Part shown: positions 36,901 to 47,578 of the stretch, piece after piece
Layout of the letters: each line of letters begins with the position of its first letter
Position numbering within the stretch: position 1 is the first letter of the stretch
Origin: Clitopilus passeckerianus
Lineage: Eukaryota; Basidiomycota; Agaricomycetes; Agaricales; Entolomataceae
Direction of reading: 5' to 3'
Assembly: GCA_944990035.1 (NCBI GenBank)
Contig: CALYLX010000013.1
Coordinates: 124,001 to 188,000 of the forward strand
Length of the DNA stretch: 64,000 nucleotides
Made by a program: the position numbers and the translations under genes
Notes under the pieces: generated by a model
The model's database searches: none
What the model saw: only the letters and a program-made list of their open reading frames with translations
What the model was told of the DNA's origin: nothing

Positions 36901-38459
36901 GTACTCGCCATCCACACTTCATACGGGCCCAGGAGCGCCTTCACAACGGGTAGAGGAATCGCAGCGGCTTCGTCGATGATAAGGAGGTCGGCGTGTAGGA
37001 GGGTGTGCGAGTCCGTTGGTGTGATGTACTGCAAGATTCGACGTCAATCAGCGAACTTGAATAGAAAGGGATACGATACGAACCTGCACGACCTGCCTCA
37101 TCCCCCTCCACACCTCAACCCTCACAACCACACCCTTCTTCTTCTCTCCCTGTCCTCCTCCTCCTTCTCCTTCTTTACTTATATCAACATCCGCCCTAAA
37201 AACCCCCCACTCCCCACCCTCCTCCCACCCAACACCCTCCAACCCCTTCATCAAAAACTCCCAAAACGTCCCCAGATTCTCCACATCCGGACTCGTCACG
37301 AACACATTCGCGTACCCGCTCGCCAGAGCCCCAGCGACTGCTAAACCGAGTGTAGCGGATTTTCCACGCCCGCGGGCGGCGGTGAGAGATGTCGTTGTGC
37401 TTAAGGAGCGAGACGAGGTGGTGGTGGTAGAGGTGAAGGTGGAGAGGAAAGTTAAAAGGGCACGAGCTTGGTCGGTCGTTTTAGCAAGTTTCACGAGGTC
37501 GCCTGCGGGTTTGGTCTCCTCCAACGACGTCTTGAGCTCCTTCAACTCCCGATCCTCCTGGACCCTCTCCGATTCCACCGAGGAGAGGGGTCGAATATCC
37601 TTCCCCCTCGAGATGGGTAAGACGTTCAACTCGTCGTCCAATACCAAACAATCTTCACACTTCCCCAGGGAGAGGATGAACCGCTCGTTAAACCGGGGTA
37701 CGATCTCTGCGTGCGACGAGGTGCGGTAGCGTTGGTGCACGTCCATGCTGAGGCCGTACAATTGCCTCAAGCTGCTCATGCTTCGTAGGAGGAGGACGAC
37801 CAGCCCACCGCCTTGGACGGTTTCGATGGTTCGTGCGAGGAGGTTGGGGGTTATGGCTTCGAAGTCTTGGAGGATGAGCATGCCGAAGGTTTGGCCGAGG
37901 ATTTTGGGGGAGTCTTTGTAGTATCTGCGGGCGTGGTGTTAGAGAGTGTGGGGGAGAAGGGAGGGAGAAGGGAGGAAGGACGTACGTGTATCGGATGTCG
38001 GTGACGGTAACGAAGACCTCGAATGGGTCCTGCTCGTTAGGCTCGCGGATGCCTCGTTTGACGTCTCTTTTGATTTTTGCTTCGCGTTTTTTGCGGTGGC
38101 TGGACGATGAAGGAGTTAGATGAGGGTCGGGTGGAAGAAGAGGCAAGGAGGGTTGAAGGATTGAAGGATGGATGGATGGAGAGAGAGGAAGGACGTACGT
38201 AGTAAAACCCAAATCTTTCTTATAACACCATAGCACGGACGGACGTGCTGATACGCGGGCTTGGGAGAGTAGGAAGTGTAGATTTACGATCTAGAGAAGA
38301 AAGATATGTTATTAAGGAATGAAAACATGAAGAAAGCAAAGACGAAAGACGAACCTGATCCCTCCCTCGATCCCCAACCAAGACGATAAAACTCCGGTGG
38401 TTGAGCTTGACATTGTTGTTGATCAGAGTGGGGATTCGGTTGTCGAGCTGTTTTCGCAT
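33984..38459 (-). CDS. KRE33: RNA cytidine acetyltransferase (Kre33/NAT10)
   Basis: Starts at 38459 with MRKQLDNRIPTLINNNVKLN, the family's conserved opening, then FIVLVGDRGRDQ, SVLWCYKKDLGF, KREAKIKRDVKRGIREPNEQ and TFGMLILQDFEAITPNLLAR. The helicase-like ATP site is GRGKSATLGLAVAG (Walker A, near 37370), with LLIIDEAAAIPLPVVKALLG as motif II. The GNAT acetyltransferase part has RVAVCPEYANMGYGTKAI. The family's C-terminal part (KKSRVRICR region of the opposite strand, LSYKFREFGSVMGLSVLEAV) follows, ending in a Lys/Gly-rich tail (GKEGKKTRRGGSGGGKKVKH). About 1,050 residues. The enzyme makes N4-acetylcytidine in 18S rRNA and, with an adaptor, in tRNAs, acting in the nucleolus. Five broken copies of its 5' part are spread through this window. 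Confidence 0.95.
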
Positions 38460-38689
38460 CTTCCGCTTATTGTTCTAATGTTGGTCTTCTAAGATTATAT
38501 ACCACGGCGACCCGAGATTGTGTGAGTATGGTAGCTCTTTTGAGGCCCTCAACTTTTGACGAGGTTTTGCAAGAATCGTTCGGAAATTTAGCTCCCCTTT
38601 TCTCCTATCGTGACAGTATACTGTCTCTTGAAGAAATCTCGGTCGACGGCACCAACGTCGGACGAAGAGAGAGGGAAAAGAATGAACGA

Positions 38690-38830
38690 GGTACGGGATG
38701 ATGCCCGAAATTTCGATCAATAGCACAAAATTGATTGTGTTCCCACGGGCCACTAGCATCCGAGAGCCGATGGGTCGACCGAGCAGACCGGCCCGGCGGT
38801 CGTTGACTGTGATCACACCCAGCCATGCAC
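38690..38830 (-). promoter_or_regulatory. Upstream region of KRE33, duplicated with the gene fragments
   Basis: The block containing ATTGATCGAAATTTCGGGC, GGGAACACAATCAATTTTGT and GCTCTCGGAT on the minus strand recurs at 28180-28260 (plus) and 42600-42700 (minus). Decayed forms occur at 10290-10360 and 14640-14690. It lies about 250-350 nt upstream of the KRE33 start. Conservation may reflect the duplications rather than selection; a promoter role is inferred from position. Confidence 0.4.
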
Positions 38831-38989
38831 CGAGCAACAGTACGTGTAGTGACGTTGTTTCTCGGATTTACATAAATGTGTTACGAATATACATTTGAAT
38901 ATACATTTGAAATAGGGCATCCTTTTGCCTGTGTGGCATTCAATCTCCGCTTCAGTGCTTTCCGCCACATGATTTAATTATCTACGACC

Positions 38990-40724
38990 ATGCGCCAGTC
39001 AATCTTTTCCATCCGTGTACTTCATGATGCATATCGTCGGATACTTGTATACCTCTATGAAGTCACTCCTAGGGATGCTAGCTCTCTAGACAGAGGGCGC
39101 CAAACAACCCAATCATACTCGAACGTAGGTGGTTCCACGTTCTGTAAGCTGATGTCAACTGGAGCTCCACCTGCTGTGAATGATCGCCACATTGATGATA
39201 ATCAGGCTCCATTGAGACAATTGTCGGGATCTTTCTCATGCGTTGCTTTATGTTCGCTACCGCGTGACCCAACCGTGTTACGACCTACGCTCACCCGTCC
39301 ACCACAATCCCCGTTCTCATCCATGGCTCTTTGCGATGTTGAAAGACTGGGAGTTGAGATCTTCACCGGAATTGGGCCCCCACCGGAATTGGTCCATGTC
39401 ACTGTCCAGCACTGCTGCTTCCCCGACGAAACATATCCTATGACTTTCAGATCATCGGATACGATTCGGCAAGTAAAAGAATACACCAATGCTAAGTATA
39501 ACTTTGGCCCGCCGGTAGGTTAGTGTGGGATAGCTAACAACCGCAACTCGCAACTAAAAAATATACTCCAGACTTCCAGAGATGGGTGTATGGCTGGGTC
39601 GATCTTAGCAATGAACTCTCTCTAGCTGACTACGGCATTCGCAACGGCGCCATACTCAAGTATATTCCACGGCGACGAGGTGGAGCTGGTCCCCGAGCAC
39701 TTGCTACAGCCCTTTGTGCCTGGGAGGGCCTTGTTGTAGTACAGCTCCTCTCTCGAAACTTCAAACGTCTAAGCCTACTAACTTATTTACCTACAGGATC
39801 TTAGTACACAGAGGGTGTGTATTGCAATAGCGGGGATACCCTGGAGATTTGGCGACTCGTCGATGAGAATTGGTTTGAAGGAAATAAAATAAATTCGGGA
39901 CACAAGATCATGTTCCCGCGGTCGTTTGTTGCATTGACAAAGTATGGTATCACTTCTGCTTCCATGCTGTGACGCCCTAGGCTTAACGTCGCAGGATCAA
40001 TGACAGGGAAATGGAAACCCAGCTTCGAATAGTTGACCCGGGTTTGAAGGTCTGGGATGAAGCGGAAGCACGGGCAGCAGCGTCGGCGCATTCTAACAAT
40101 CTTACCCCGACACCACTCCCAGACCCTACGGCCAAGAGTACAGTTTTAGACTGCTTCTTCAAGAACACGCGGATCCGGCTACTTTTGGAACTCATTGACA
40201 ACAACACAGTGACCATTTCCATGTCGCTCATCTCATCCCCCTCCAGTCGCTTCAGCGATGCTACCCTCCGTCTTAAGTTTACAGATGGGATTGTCATTGA
40301 CATTCACCCGGGGACTTTAACGGAAGGAGCTAGTAGTACGGCTACCCACACCAGGAATAACGCTCGAGCGCTCTCACTGACTTCAACACTGGGCCTTGCT
40401 CCTCCCACACAGGCTGCCGGAGGAAGCAGGGTTTCGTCATCCTCGAGTGTCGAATTCACTAAGACAACGGCTGGTTACATTGTAGGCGATGGCATCGGAA
40501 GTGACGTGGCGTTTTGGGTAATGAAGGAGGATCCCGGCGAGGGAGGTCGACGCGGTGTTCCCTCACATTCCAAGATGACAGTCCGCCTTAATTTGCGTCC
40601 CATCTCGTTTGAGTATGAGGCTACGGCCACAGTCGTACTTGGCGATCGAGTAGCAAGAAATTGGTGGAATACAAGGTCATTCTCGAGTGGAAAGACGTTC
40701 GGTTGCTTTAGTGAATGGAGGTAA
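38990..40724 (+). CDS. Ubiquitin-like domain protein of unknown function
   Basis: The first exon contains ELVHVTVQHCCFPDETYPMT and TIRQVKEYTNAKYNFGPP. It splices to RWVYGWVDLSNELSLADYGI and GAILKYIPRRRGG. The spacing and ending resemble ubiquitin (TLADYNI...LRLRGG), including a double Gly after basic residues. The frame then continues into about 290 more residues (YTEGVYCNSGDTLEIWRLVD, LTKINDREMETQLRIVDPGL, FFKNTRIRLLLELIDNNTVT) with no known domain. Introns at about 39521-39577, 39759-39808 (TACTAAC branch) and 39938-39997 keep frame. Start choices are 38990, 39153 (MSTGAPPAVNDRHIDD, more typical) or 39324. It faces KRE33 head to head across 530 bp. Whether the GG is cleaved is unknown. Confidence 0.6.
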
Positions 40725-40859
40725 ATGAACTACTACTTTCGTTCAATGTTTGAAATCATCAATACTCACGGAAAGATTGACAGCATCTTGACTTAAGGGC
40801 ACACCTAACCGCCCAATGGGGGCTAAATTCCAGTTATCTCAATGGTCTACGATAGAGCC

Positions 40860-41060
40860 AGAGTCCACTGCGTCATCTGGCCGTGAAAGTTGTTCGTGAA
40901 GGAATCAGAATGAAGGGAAGTTGTTACGCCGTCGGAATGTAGCTCAGGAGCTGGAGGCAACCCCTGCCATCGACAAGAGTTGGCAGAATTATGATCACGT
41001 CGAAACTATCCGGGCACCTCACTAGGCATCTCGTGGCTTTACCAAAGCGTTATCTGAGAA
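40860..41060 (-). repeat. Inverted tRNA-like B and A remnants (array VI)
   Basis: Read on the minus strand: an A piece with GGTAAAGCCACGAGATGCCT near 41040, and a B start (CACGGCCAGATGACGCAGTG) near 40890. This is the edge of the mosaic in reverse orientation. Confidence 0.45.
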
Positions 41061-41589
41061 TTGTTTGTACGAAGGATTCAAACATGTCAGGAGTTACGCG
41101 TCAACCTAGTTCCCAGATTGTCCTGTAGTCCTCAGCGTGAATGTGAACTCTCAGGGTTGAATCGAGAGATTTACAGGTCAAAAGAATCACATTTAGTCTT
41201 GAAAAAGCAGAAAAATGAAAGATTGCATCGACAGGTTCCACGGTTGAGAATATGATGCGCAAGCTTCGTTGTTGGAGAGGGTCCGAGAACCCAAGGCTAC
41301 TCTGTTACGAAAAATGATTTCTCTACGGGATGACACCCCACCCTCGCTCCTCTTGACACGTTTAAAACGCCAAAAGTCGGCTACTTGTGAAACCTGAGTC
41401 ATTAGTGGTTTCGAACTCGGAGACTAATGAAGTAGGTTCGATGAAGGCTTCCCATTTAAATTCTCCCAAATACAGCATGGCCTTCCGTATCCTGAAGGGA
41501 TCGCCATTGCGCAGTTTCGTCAGCCACTACAAGACGCAGCAGCAGCTTCAGGGAGGAGGACCAGTATCCGAGAGTGAAAGCTTCATAAT

Positions 41590-41690
41590 GATGAGTTGAG
41601 CCCCTGAGTCGAACAGGGCACCTCCCATCGTCCATCAAGCATGCTGCTGAATGGACGACGGGTGGTGATAACCACTATGCCACCCGAATG
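41590..41690 (-). repeat. tRNA-like element, family C (copy 4, complete)
   Basis: On the minus strand, box A TGGCATAGTGG is at 41682-41672 and the T-arm CCCTG-TTCGACT-CAGGG at 41618-41602. Between them CCCGTCGTCCAT pairs with ATGGACGATGGG, the longest internal hairpin of the family. It lies 3' of the NAT10 fragment P5, the same order as copies 1-3. Confidence 0.62.
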
Positions 41691-41929
41691 TCAAGGTCGG
41701 TTGACACCTTATCGATCAGTCATATTGGGACCAACAAGTATGGCGCCCACGAAGAGGAGAAGCTGAGTCAGGGGCGAGGAAGACGATCTGTAATAGGAAC
41801 GGTGTCAGCATTACGTCCGGTCCACATACCGTGGTTATTACCTCCCAGAAAAGCACTTCTAGACGCACAAATATAGTTAGCAAAAGTACCGGACGCTAGA
41901 AAGGAAAGCGGAGGAAACTCACGTATATA

Positions 41930-42710
41930 GATATACCGAATATTTAAGAACGCTCAATAGCGGTACGAGATGGAGACTCCACGGATTCGTCAATGGCCAC
42001 GCCACCAGCCCCGCCTCTTTCCGCGCACTCGAATGATGCGCGTAGGGAGGTTGAGGATAATAGCTTCCAGGTCTTGAGTCGAAGGTTTGGAACAGGACTT
42101 TAGAACTTCTGCGGCCGGGCGTCAGTTCAAATATGAAGGAGGGACGAGGGTGAGGCAAGGAACGGGGGGAGAAAGGGAGAAAAGGATGGAGGACAGGAGG
42201 ATGAATGAGAAAGGAGCGGAGAATCCAACTCGCGGGTACATGATGTCGGTAACAGTAAACGAACCTCCAAGGAAGCTCTCCTCGTTCGCCTCGCAGATGC
42301 CGCGCTGAGATCTCGTTTGATCTTCTTTCGCGCATTGTGCGAGGGCTGGATGGTGAGAGGGTCAGCTGCTGAGCAATGGGGACAAGATGTAGAAAAGGGA
42401 ATGGAGAGGACACTGAGAGAGGGGAGAAGTCGTAGGATGCTCGACTTTTGAGAGGTCAAGTTTGTTGGGTCTCGCGTAAATCGTTCATAGCTCGTAGAGT
42501 CAGCTCCAAGAAAGAGACCCAGGAGTTACCATCGACAAAGTCAAGCCTCTCGGTGACTCGACGAAGAAAGAAAAGAAAGAAGACGAACATGGCACCTCGA
42601 ATGAAACGCCGGAAATTTCGATCACCCATACACATGATTGTGTTCCCACGTGCCACTAGCATCCGAGAGCCGATCGGTTGACCGAGCAGACCGGCCCGGC
42701 TCCCCCATTG
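41930..42710 (-). pseudogene. Truncated NAT10/KRE33 5'-region copy P5, inverted
   Basis: On the minus strand the promoter-like block (GGGAACACAATCATGTGTAT, near 42650) is followed by an exon 3-like piece reading RKKIKRDLSA near 42320 and an exon 4-like piece reading LKSCSKPSTQDLEAIILNLP near 42080. The latter matches ILGQTFGMLILQDFEAITPN. Frames are broken. A family C element follows at 41690. Confidence 0.62.
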
Positions 42711-43039
42711 CTTTTGGCGCTGAAGGCGCCTAATGAAGGGCTTGGACACAGAACTTTAAAAGATGGGTTGGGGTCGGCGTAGGAGCTTGGTCCTGTAGTG
42801 TGGACCTTCTGATAAGGTGAAAAAGCGACATTTACCACTAAATTTGAACACCATCACGCGAAGATACGCCCAAACCTCAATCATTCAAACGACTCGGAGC
42901 GTTCGTTGACTTATATCCCACTGCACCATCCCGGAGTCTATATCAATGGATCTTTATTCATGAAGCCGGGAACAAAGTCGTATATAAGACTAAAACGATG
43001 GGTGACAATCTTGGCACTCCCAGTTTCCGTGTCGAGCGG

Positions 43040-44240
43040 TCTGACAAGATCGATGACCTCGTCGTGGGCGTGTCGTGGCTTTACCATCACGACAAACGGG
43101 AGTTATTTGACACGATTGACTGGGGCACAGTGTGATGTATCCGTTCATTGATCTGGTGGCCTCATGATTAGTTCTTTCGTTTTCACTGTAACTCGACGGG
43201 CCTGAGTGCAATACTAACGGCAAAGGGAAGGGGGCTGTGAAGGATAAAACCCTTGAATTTTGTGTTTTCGTCTAAAAGCTCGTCCGTCAGAGTCCAGATA
43301 TATGTATCCCAAGCGAGTATTCCACTGCGTCACCTGGCCACATGTGTACTATGAGCACGCTACTGGTAATAGCGCTTTACGATTCAGATGCATGCTTACA
43401 ACGCGGCGACCGCTTCCAGCAGAATCCGACGAGACCAATTGATTAGCGCCTCGTAGGCACTGGACTGCACCACGAGGCATCCTCGTGACTTGACCATTAC
43501 ACCCACAGGGAGTTGTTCGACGTGATACATTCCAGCACACCCTGAGCCATCTCCAATCCTACAAGGGAGACAGGTGGCCGCATAGTTGTTTCTTCGTTTG
43601 CGGATATTTTAGTACATTCCGCCCGGGAAGAGACAATTCGATTTGAACAATAGCCCGGGACATCCACACGAAAAGAAAAGGTAGTCGAGGATGTCCTGTT
43701 TCGCAGCGCCCACCCACGCATCTCGAGGCCATACTGGTCTCAACTCCTTGGATAGGTCGATCAGGAAGTCCGCTGCGTCATCTCGGCGTGTAGACAGTTA
43801 GATGGGCACGCTGAAGGTACCAGCTCTATTCTAGTTCCTATGATCGTTAAAAATACCCTTGTTGGAACAATCATATCCCAGGTTTCTGCAACAGAATCAA
43901 CCGAGATCAACGCTCTTGTACGGGGCGTTCCAATAACGAGGCATCTGAGTCGTGGCTTGACCATCGAGCCAACTGGGAGTTGTTTGACACGAGGGGTTCA
44001 AGCACATTGCATGGTACAAAACCTCTCGCCAATGTTGGTGATTGCGACGAAATCGTAATTCTTATGATCATCCGTACCCGTCGAAATGAAAAACAATATC
44101 TGCCGGTCTGAATCGCGAGATTCCCCAGCCTCTGCTTCACAGAGAATCCGACGAGATCAATGATCATGTCGAAGGCGCCTAGATCGCGAGGAATCTCGTG
44201 GGGTTACCATTACGCCAACTGAGACGTTTTAACACGAGGG
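43040..44240 (-). repeat. Inverted array of tRNA-like A and B modules (array VII)
   Basis: On the minus strand: A at 44227-44117, with TTGGCGTAATGGTAACCCCA, GGCGCC and GATTCTCTGTGAAGCAGAGG then CTGGGGA. A at 43990-43874, with CTCCCAGTTGG and a CCTGGGA end. B at 43795. A at 43515-43420. B at 43345. A at 43105-43060. It is the mirror of arrays I-V and lies between the P5 block and a secreted-peptide gene. Confidence 0.55.
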
Positions 44241-44497
44241 ATTTGTGCATGTTACGGGTTCGTGTCTCGGTCTGGTGGCGGCCGTTCAGCTGCTCCGCCA
44301 ATTTAATTCATTCACGAAACTTTGTACTGGAAGACCAACAGACTGAGTTGAGTCGGATGGGCACCAATGGGCAGGTTTAAGTTTCTGGGTCTTTCTGGGT
44401 CATTTGGTATTTTACATTGGATCTCGTACCCTGGGCGTGCAGCAGGGTTGTGTTATACGATCACACTACCAATTACTATCCAAGGCTTCGTACTAGT

Positions 44498-44785
44498 TTA
44501 TGGAGCGATGTTACATTTCTGTCGTTCGACGACCCCTCATCAGTGACGAAGTAGAAAGGCGGCTTGTGGAGATATCTTACCCCGTTGTGACAGTAATAGG
44601 TGCAGCATTCCGCATCGGTCGAACAAGGAGAGCCGTTGTACTTGCAAGCTACAGGATCTACTTCAGTGGCGGATTTGACGAGGGGAGGATGGATACTCAC
44701 TGCGTTCGTTGATGGCTGAAGCTGTGACGACACTAAAAGTGACGCTCAGAATGAGCACAATGGTGGAGGTAGCGAAGAGTTTCAT
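44498..44785 (-). CDS. Small secreted knottin-like six-cysteine peptide 1
   Basis: Three exons, 44785-44701, 44657-44581 and 44518-44498, join in frame to 60 residues. Exon 1 is a signal peptide (MKLFATSTIVLILSVTFSVV start, Ala-Ser-Ala cleavage region). Exon 2 carries five cysteines and exon 3 the sixth. The spacing is C-x6-C-x5-CC-x3-C-x3-C, the inhibitor cystine-knot pattern, in a mature peptide of about 35 residues. Introns have GTGAGT/TAG and GTAAGA/CAG ends. The 49233 gene has the same exon plan. Knottins include inhibitors, signals and effectors; nothing here shows which. No antimicrobial or toxic activity is claimed. Confidence 0.72.
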
Positions 44786-44827
44786 TGTAGAGAAGGTTGA
44801 AGACTAGAGAGGTGCTCGTCAATTGGT

Positions 44828-44838
44828 TTTATATCTTG
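44828..44838 (-). promoter_or_regulatory. TATA box of the knottin-like peptide 1 gene
   Basis: GATATAAAACC on the minus strand lies about 45-50 nt upstream of the start codon at 44785, with CCAATT just downstream of it. Position and sequence fit a TATA box. Confidence 0.5.
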
Positions 44839-45059
44839 CTTTTATGTCCCCCACCCCGTTCACTTCCATTTGCATGATTCCTGCATTATCCCAGAGTTCA
44901 TGTGCATCTCTTACTACAAATTAAAACCACGCGTGCCTGAAATGTCAACGATTGACGGACATGGGGGCGTAGAGCAGAGGTGGCTTTAGAGTGATGACGG
45001 CAGTTTAAACCCTAGGGAGCATGCGTTCAGGACAAACACCGCTCGAGATAGGGGATTCT

Positions 45060-45300
45060 GAACTCGCTCGATGTCAAAATCATTTTCAAATTGATACAGT
45101 ATCTGAGGTGTCATGGTAGATTCGGAGTTGAAGCGGAAGAAATTAGGCATTTGCTAGAAAATATACGATGAAAAAGTCTGACGAGGGCTGTCGATCACTG
45201 GTCCGTATGCAGTTACCGTCGCAGATAAGCCTGTATCCGCTTCCGTTCATTGATGAGATCGATCTGGTATGGCTACCTTGGATGAGAAGAAGTCGAATAA
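45060..45300. repeat. Diverged direct repeat, left copy
   Basis: Shares ordered blocks with 46037-46265: GATGTCAAAATCATTTTC / GATGTCAAAGCCATTTTC, TCGGAGTTGAAG, GAAAATA-ATGA, GTCGC-GA-AAGC and GATCTGGTATGGC / GGTTTGGTATGGC. The two copies flank the Ach1 pseudogene. Copies of either kind elsewhere in the window were not found. Confidence 0.55.
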
Positions 45301-45304
45301 GTGC

Positions 45305-45870
45305 AATAAGTACTACGGCTCGGGAGATGTCGTTCTGAAGAGGTGGAAGGGTTATTGATGTGTATGTAGATAGAAAGGGGAGTAGAACGAGCTAGCTGGA
45401 AAAAATGGCAAAGGGAAGACAAACCTCAGGAGTATTCGCATCGGTATGATCAAAATTATCGGATTCTATGACCGCAATGACCCTCTCTAGGTCGATTGGG
45501 ATTGAGGTTATTCCGATTCGGTCGCGGGATTGATCAGCTAGGGGCCACGTTCGTGTTATCATATGTCCCGTACATGAGGGAAGAGAAGCGGAAGGCTTAC
45601 ATATGGCAATCGGTTCAGAGGAACGAAGCGTTGGTTGGTCCTTCGAGGTTCGGGATTCGGACGCGGGCGTTGACTTGGAGATGTTTCGTTGGCACAGTGG
45701 AGGATTTCGGATTTAACTCCCACAAAGGCACCTACGATATGGTTGTTAGGATACGCAGAATAAGGATGATGAAGGTTATAGTAAACGTTACCAGGAACGA
45801 TCTCTCATTCCGCAGTGATAATAGCCTGGTCACAGATTCCTGGCATCTCTGTACTTCCTGTCCCTCAAAT
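45305..45870 (-). pseudogene. Partial acetyl-CoA hydrolase (ACH1) pseudogene
   Basis: ACCCTCTCTAGGTCGATTGG (45480) and TTCCGATTCGGTCGCGGGAT match the ACH1 gene at 19610-19660 almost base for base. The following intron and exon sequences also match in order: CGTTCGTGTTATCATATG, GCAATCGGTTCAGAGGAACG, GTTCGGGATTCGGACGCGGG, GTAAACGTTACCAGGAACGA. It corresponds to about 19390-20020 of the intact gene, keeps introns and has lost the frame. Confidence 0.8.
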
Positions 45871-46036
45871 AGCCAACGCTTGGCTCTCAAACGTCGAGTT
45901 CTGGCATTTACGGGAAGTCGGTGCCATGTACCAGGATTAGAGCGAAGGAAATGTATATCATCATTAGAGAGCATGTGGTCAGGACCGAAACTTCAAGTAG
46001 ATAGAGGGGACTCTAGTATTTCGACGTGGTTTTTGA

Positions 46037-46265
46037 TGTCAAAGCCATTTTCGAAATGACCTGAACGCTTTCAAAGTAGACCCAAGCCAAACTCGGAGTT
46101 GAAGAGATGGATATACATTTGCAGGAAAATACATGATCAAAAAGGAAACTACAGCTCTGAGGCAAATTAACGACTAGTATGCACTTATGGTCGCGGAGAA
46201 GCTCGTATCAAGGGCATTCCGTGCGTTGATCAGATCGGTTTGGTATGGCAACTAGGATAAAGAAG
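46037..46265. repeat. Diverged direct repeat, right copy
   Basis: Partner of 45060-45300, same orientation, on the other side of the ACH1 pseudogene. It ends a few tens of bases before the stop codon of the first HsbA-like gene. Confidence 0.55.
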
Positions 46266-46301
46266 TTAGCTCAGCACCGACGCAGACAAACGCCAATGGA
46301 T

Positions 46302-46871
46302 CATGAACCCACCGGAGTGATGGCTATGAGCGCGTTGAAGAACGCCAGGATTGCGGCCCGAATATTGATGATATCTTGTTTGATGAGGGCCACCACGCTG
46401 GGACTGACCGCGGCAAATGCTGGCTCTCTCACGAGATAGGCGTTGGAAATGTCCAGGAGGATCGTAACGAGTGTTGTGATTGACGCATCGATGGCAGATG
46501 CGTCCGCGGCGGAAAGAGGTCCTGGATTGCCTGAAATATAAAGTCACATCTTGCCTTCATGGCGAGGCAAGGAACAGCCAGGAACTGAACATACTACGAC
46601 ATCCGTTGTACCCGATTGGAATGCGGAAGTCAAAGAAACACCATTATTATGAATGGCCTGCCATTTGAGTCAGTAAATAGACGTTCGAGCACCTTGACAA
46701 GATACTCACGAGTACTTGGGCGAGCGAGCCGCCGGCATTGGGGAACGCATTAAGGGCGTTGTCGAGCGTGGTAGCAAAGGCCGAGATTGAAGAGATGTCA
46801 GTTAGAATTGTCGCGCATACAGAGACCGTGAAGTAGCTCAATGTAAGAACAAGAATAGTCGAAAACCGCAT
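46302..46871 (-). CDS. Secreted hydrophobic-surface-binding protein A (HsbA)-like, copy 1
   Basis: The signal peptide MRFSTILVLTLSYFTVSVCA is followed by ILTDISSISAFATTLDNALN and AFPNAGGSLAQVL. Introns lead to AIHNNGVSLTSAFQSGTTDV, then NPGPLSAADASAIDASITTL, PAFAAVSPSVVALIKQDIIN and AFFNALIAITP before the stop at 46302. The helical pattern (ALDNAINAFP..GG, GPLS..DA, L.K.DI..L...L..F..AL) is that of HsbA-type cell-wall/surface proteins, about 165 residues. Such proteins are secreted and bind hydrophobic surfaces. A second, related gene lies 700 bp upstream on the same strand. Confidence 0.75.
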
Positions 46872-47578
46872 GGTTGCACGTCAAGTTGGCGTTCTCTACG
46901 TTCATTCCAACTCACGAACGTCGCCTTTAAGCCAATTTTGAGTTCAAAAAATAGGCAGCAATCAGAACGATATACTCGACGTTTGGGTGCCTGAGGTCAG
47001 GTGAAGAGTCGCGGATGCTGAGTATTAGACATCGGATCCCCGACGTCACAACAATTGGTGGCCGAGTACGAGGCAAAAGTCAGGTGGTGGCGACTTTACA
47101 TTGTATAAGGCATTAAAACAGAGCCAGAGTAATCTCATGCCAAAAAGGAGTGGGATGATATGTTGCAACGTAGGTCGAGAAAGGCCGTAGACTACCTATA
47201 TGACCTATGATGCTAGGAACGGTGATTTACACGTGAATTCTACCCTAGGCTGGTAGCTAACGAGAATGGACGGCGAAGGTTGAGAAAGGAGACGCTGGTC
47301 GTAGAATGGATCCTTACGGCTGTTTCCCCCCGTTCGGAGTTCGAGGTATCTCAGAGTAGGTGAGGAATCGGAGGCCGGGAGCATCTTTCAAGGATACTGT
47401 TCCTTGAATTGGCGTTACGTGTTAGTGCTGTTTGATGAGGCGTGTCAAGGTTCTTCGTCAGGATCCAGACAAGGCAATGCATAAATACAGAGAGGGTTTA
47501 CAAAAACCATATGAATGTATTCAAGGCGAACATCGATGGCTTAGATCTGAAGAAGAATTCCGAAGTCACAGATGAATG
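46872..47578. other. Intergenic region, no gene seen
   Basis: Spacer between the two HsbA-like genes. It should hold the promoter of the first. No other gene or repeat was recognised. Confidence 0.45.

Noticed and set aside
35907..38236. Plus-strand open frames opposite KRE33 (for example 36775-37344)
   Set aside because: They are mirror frames of a strongly coding minus-strand gene and show no motif of their own.
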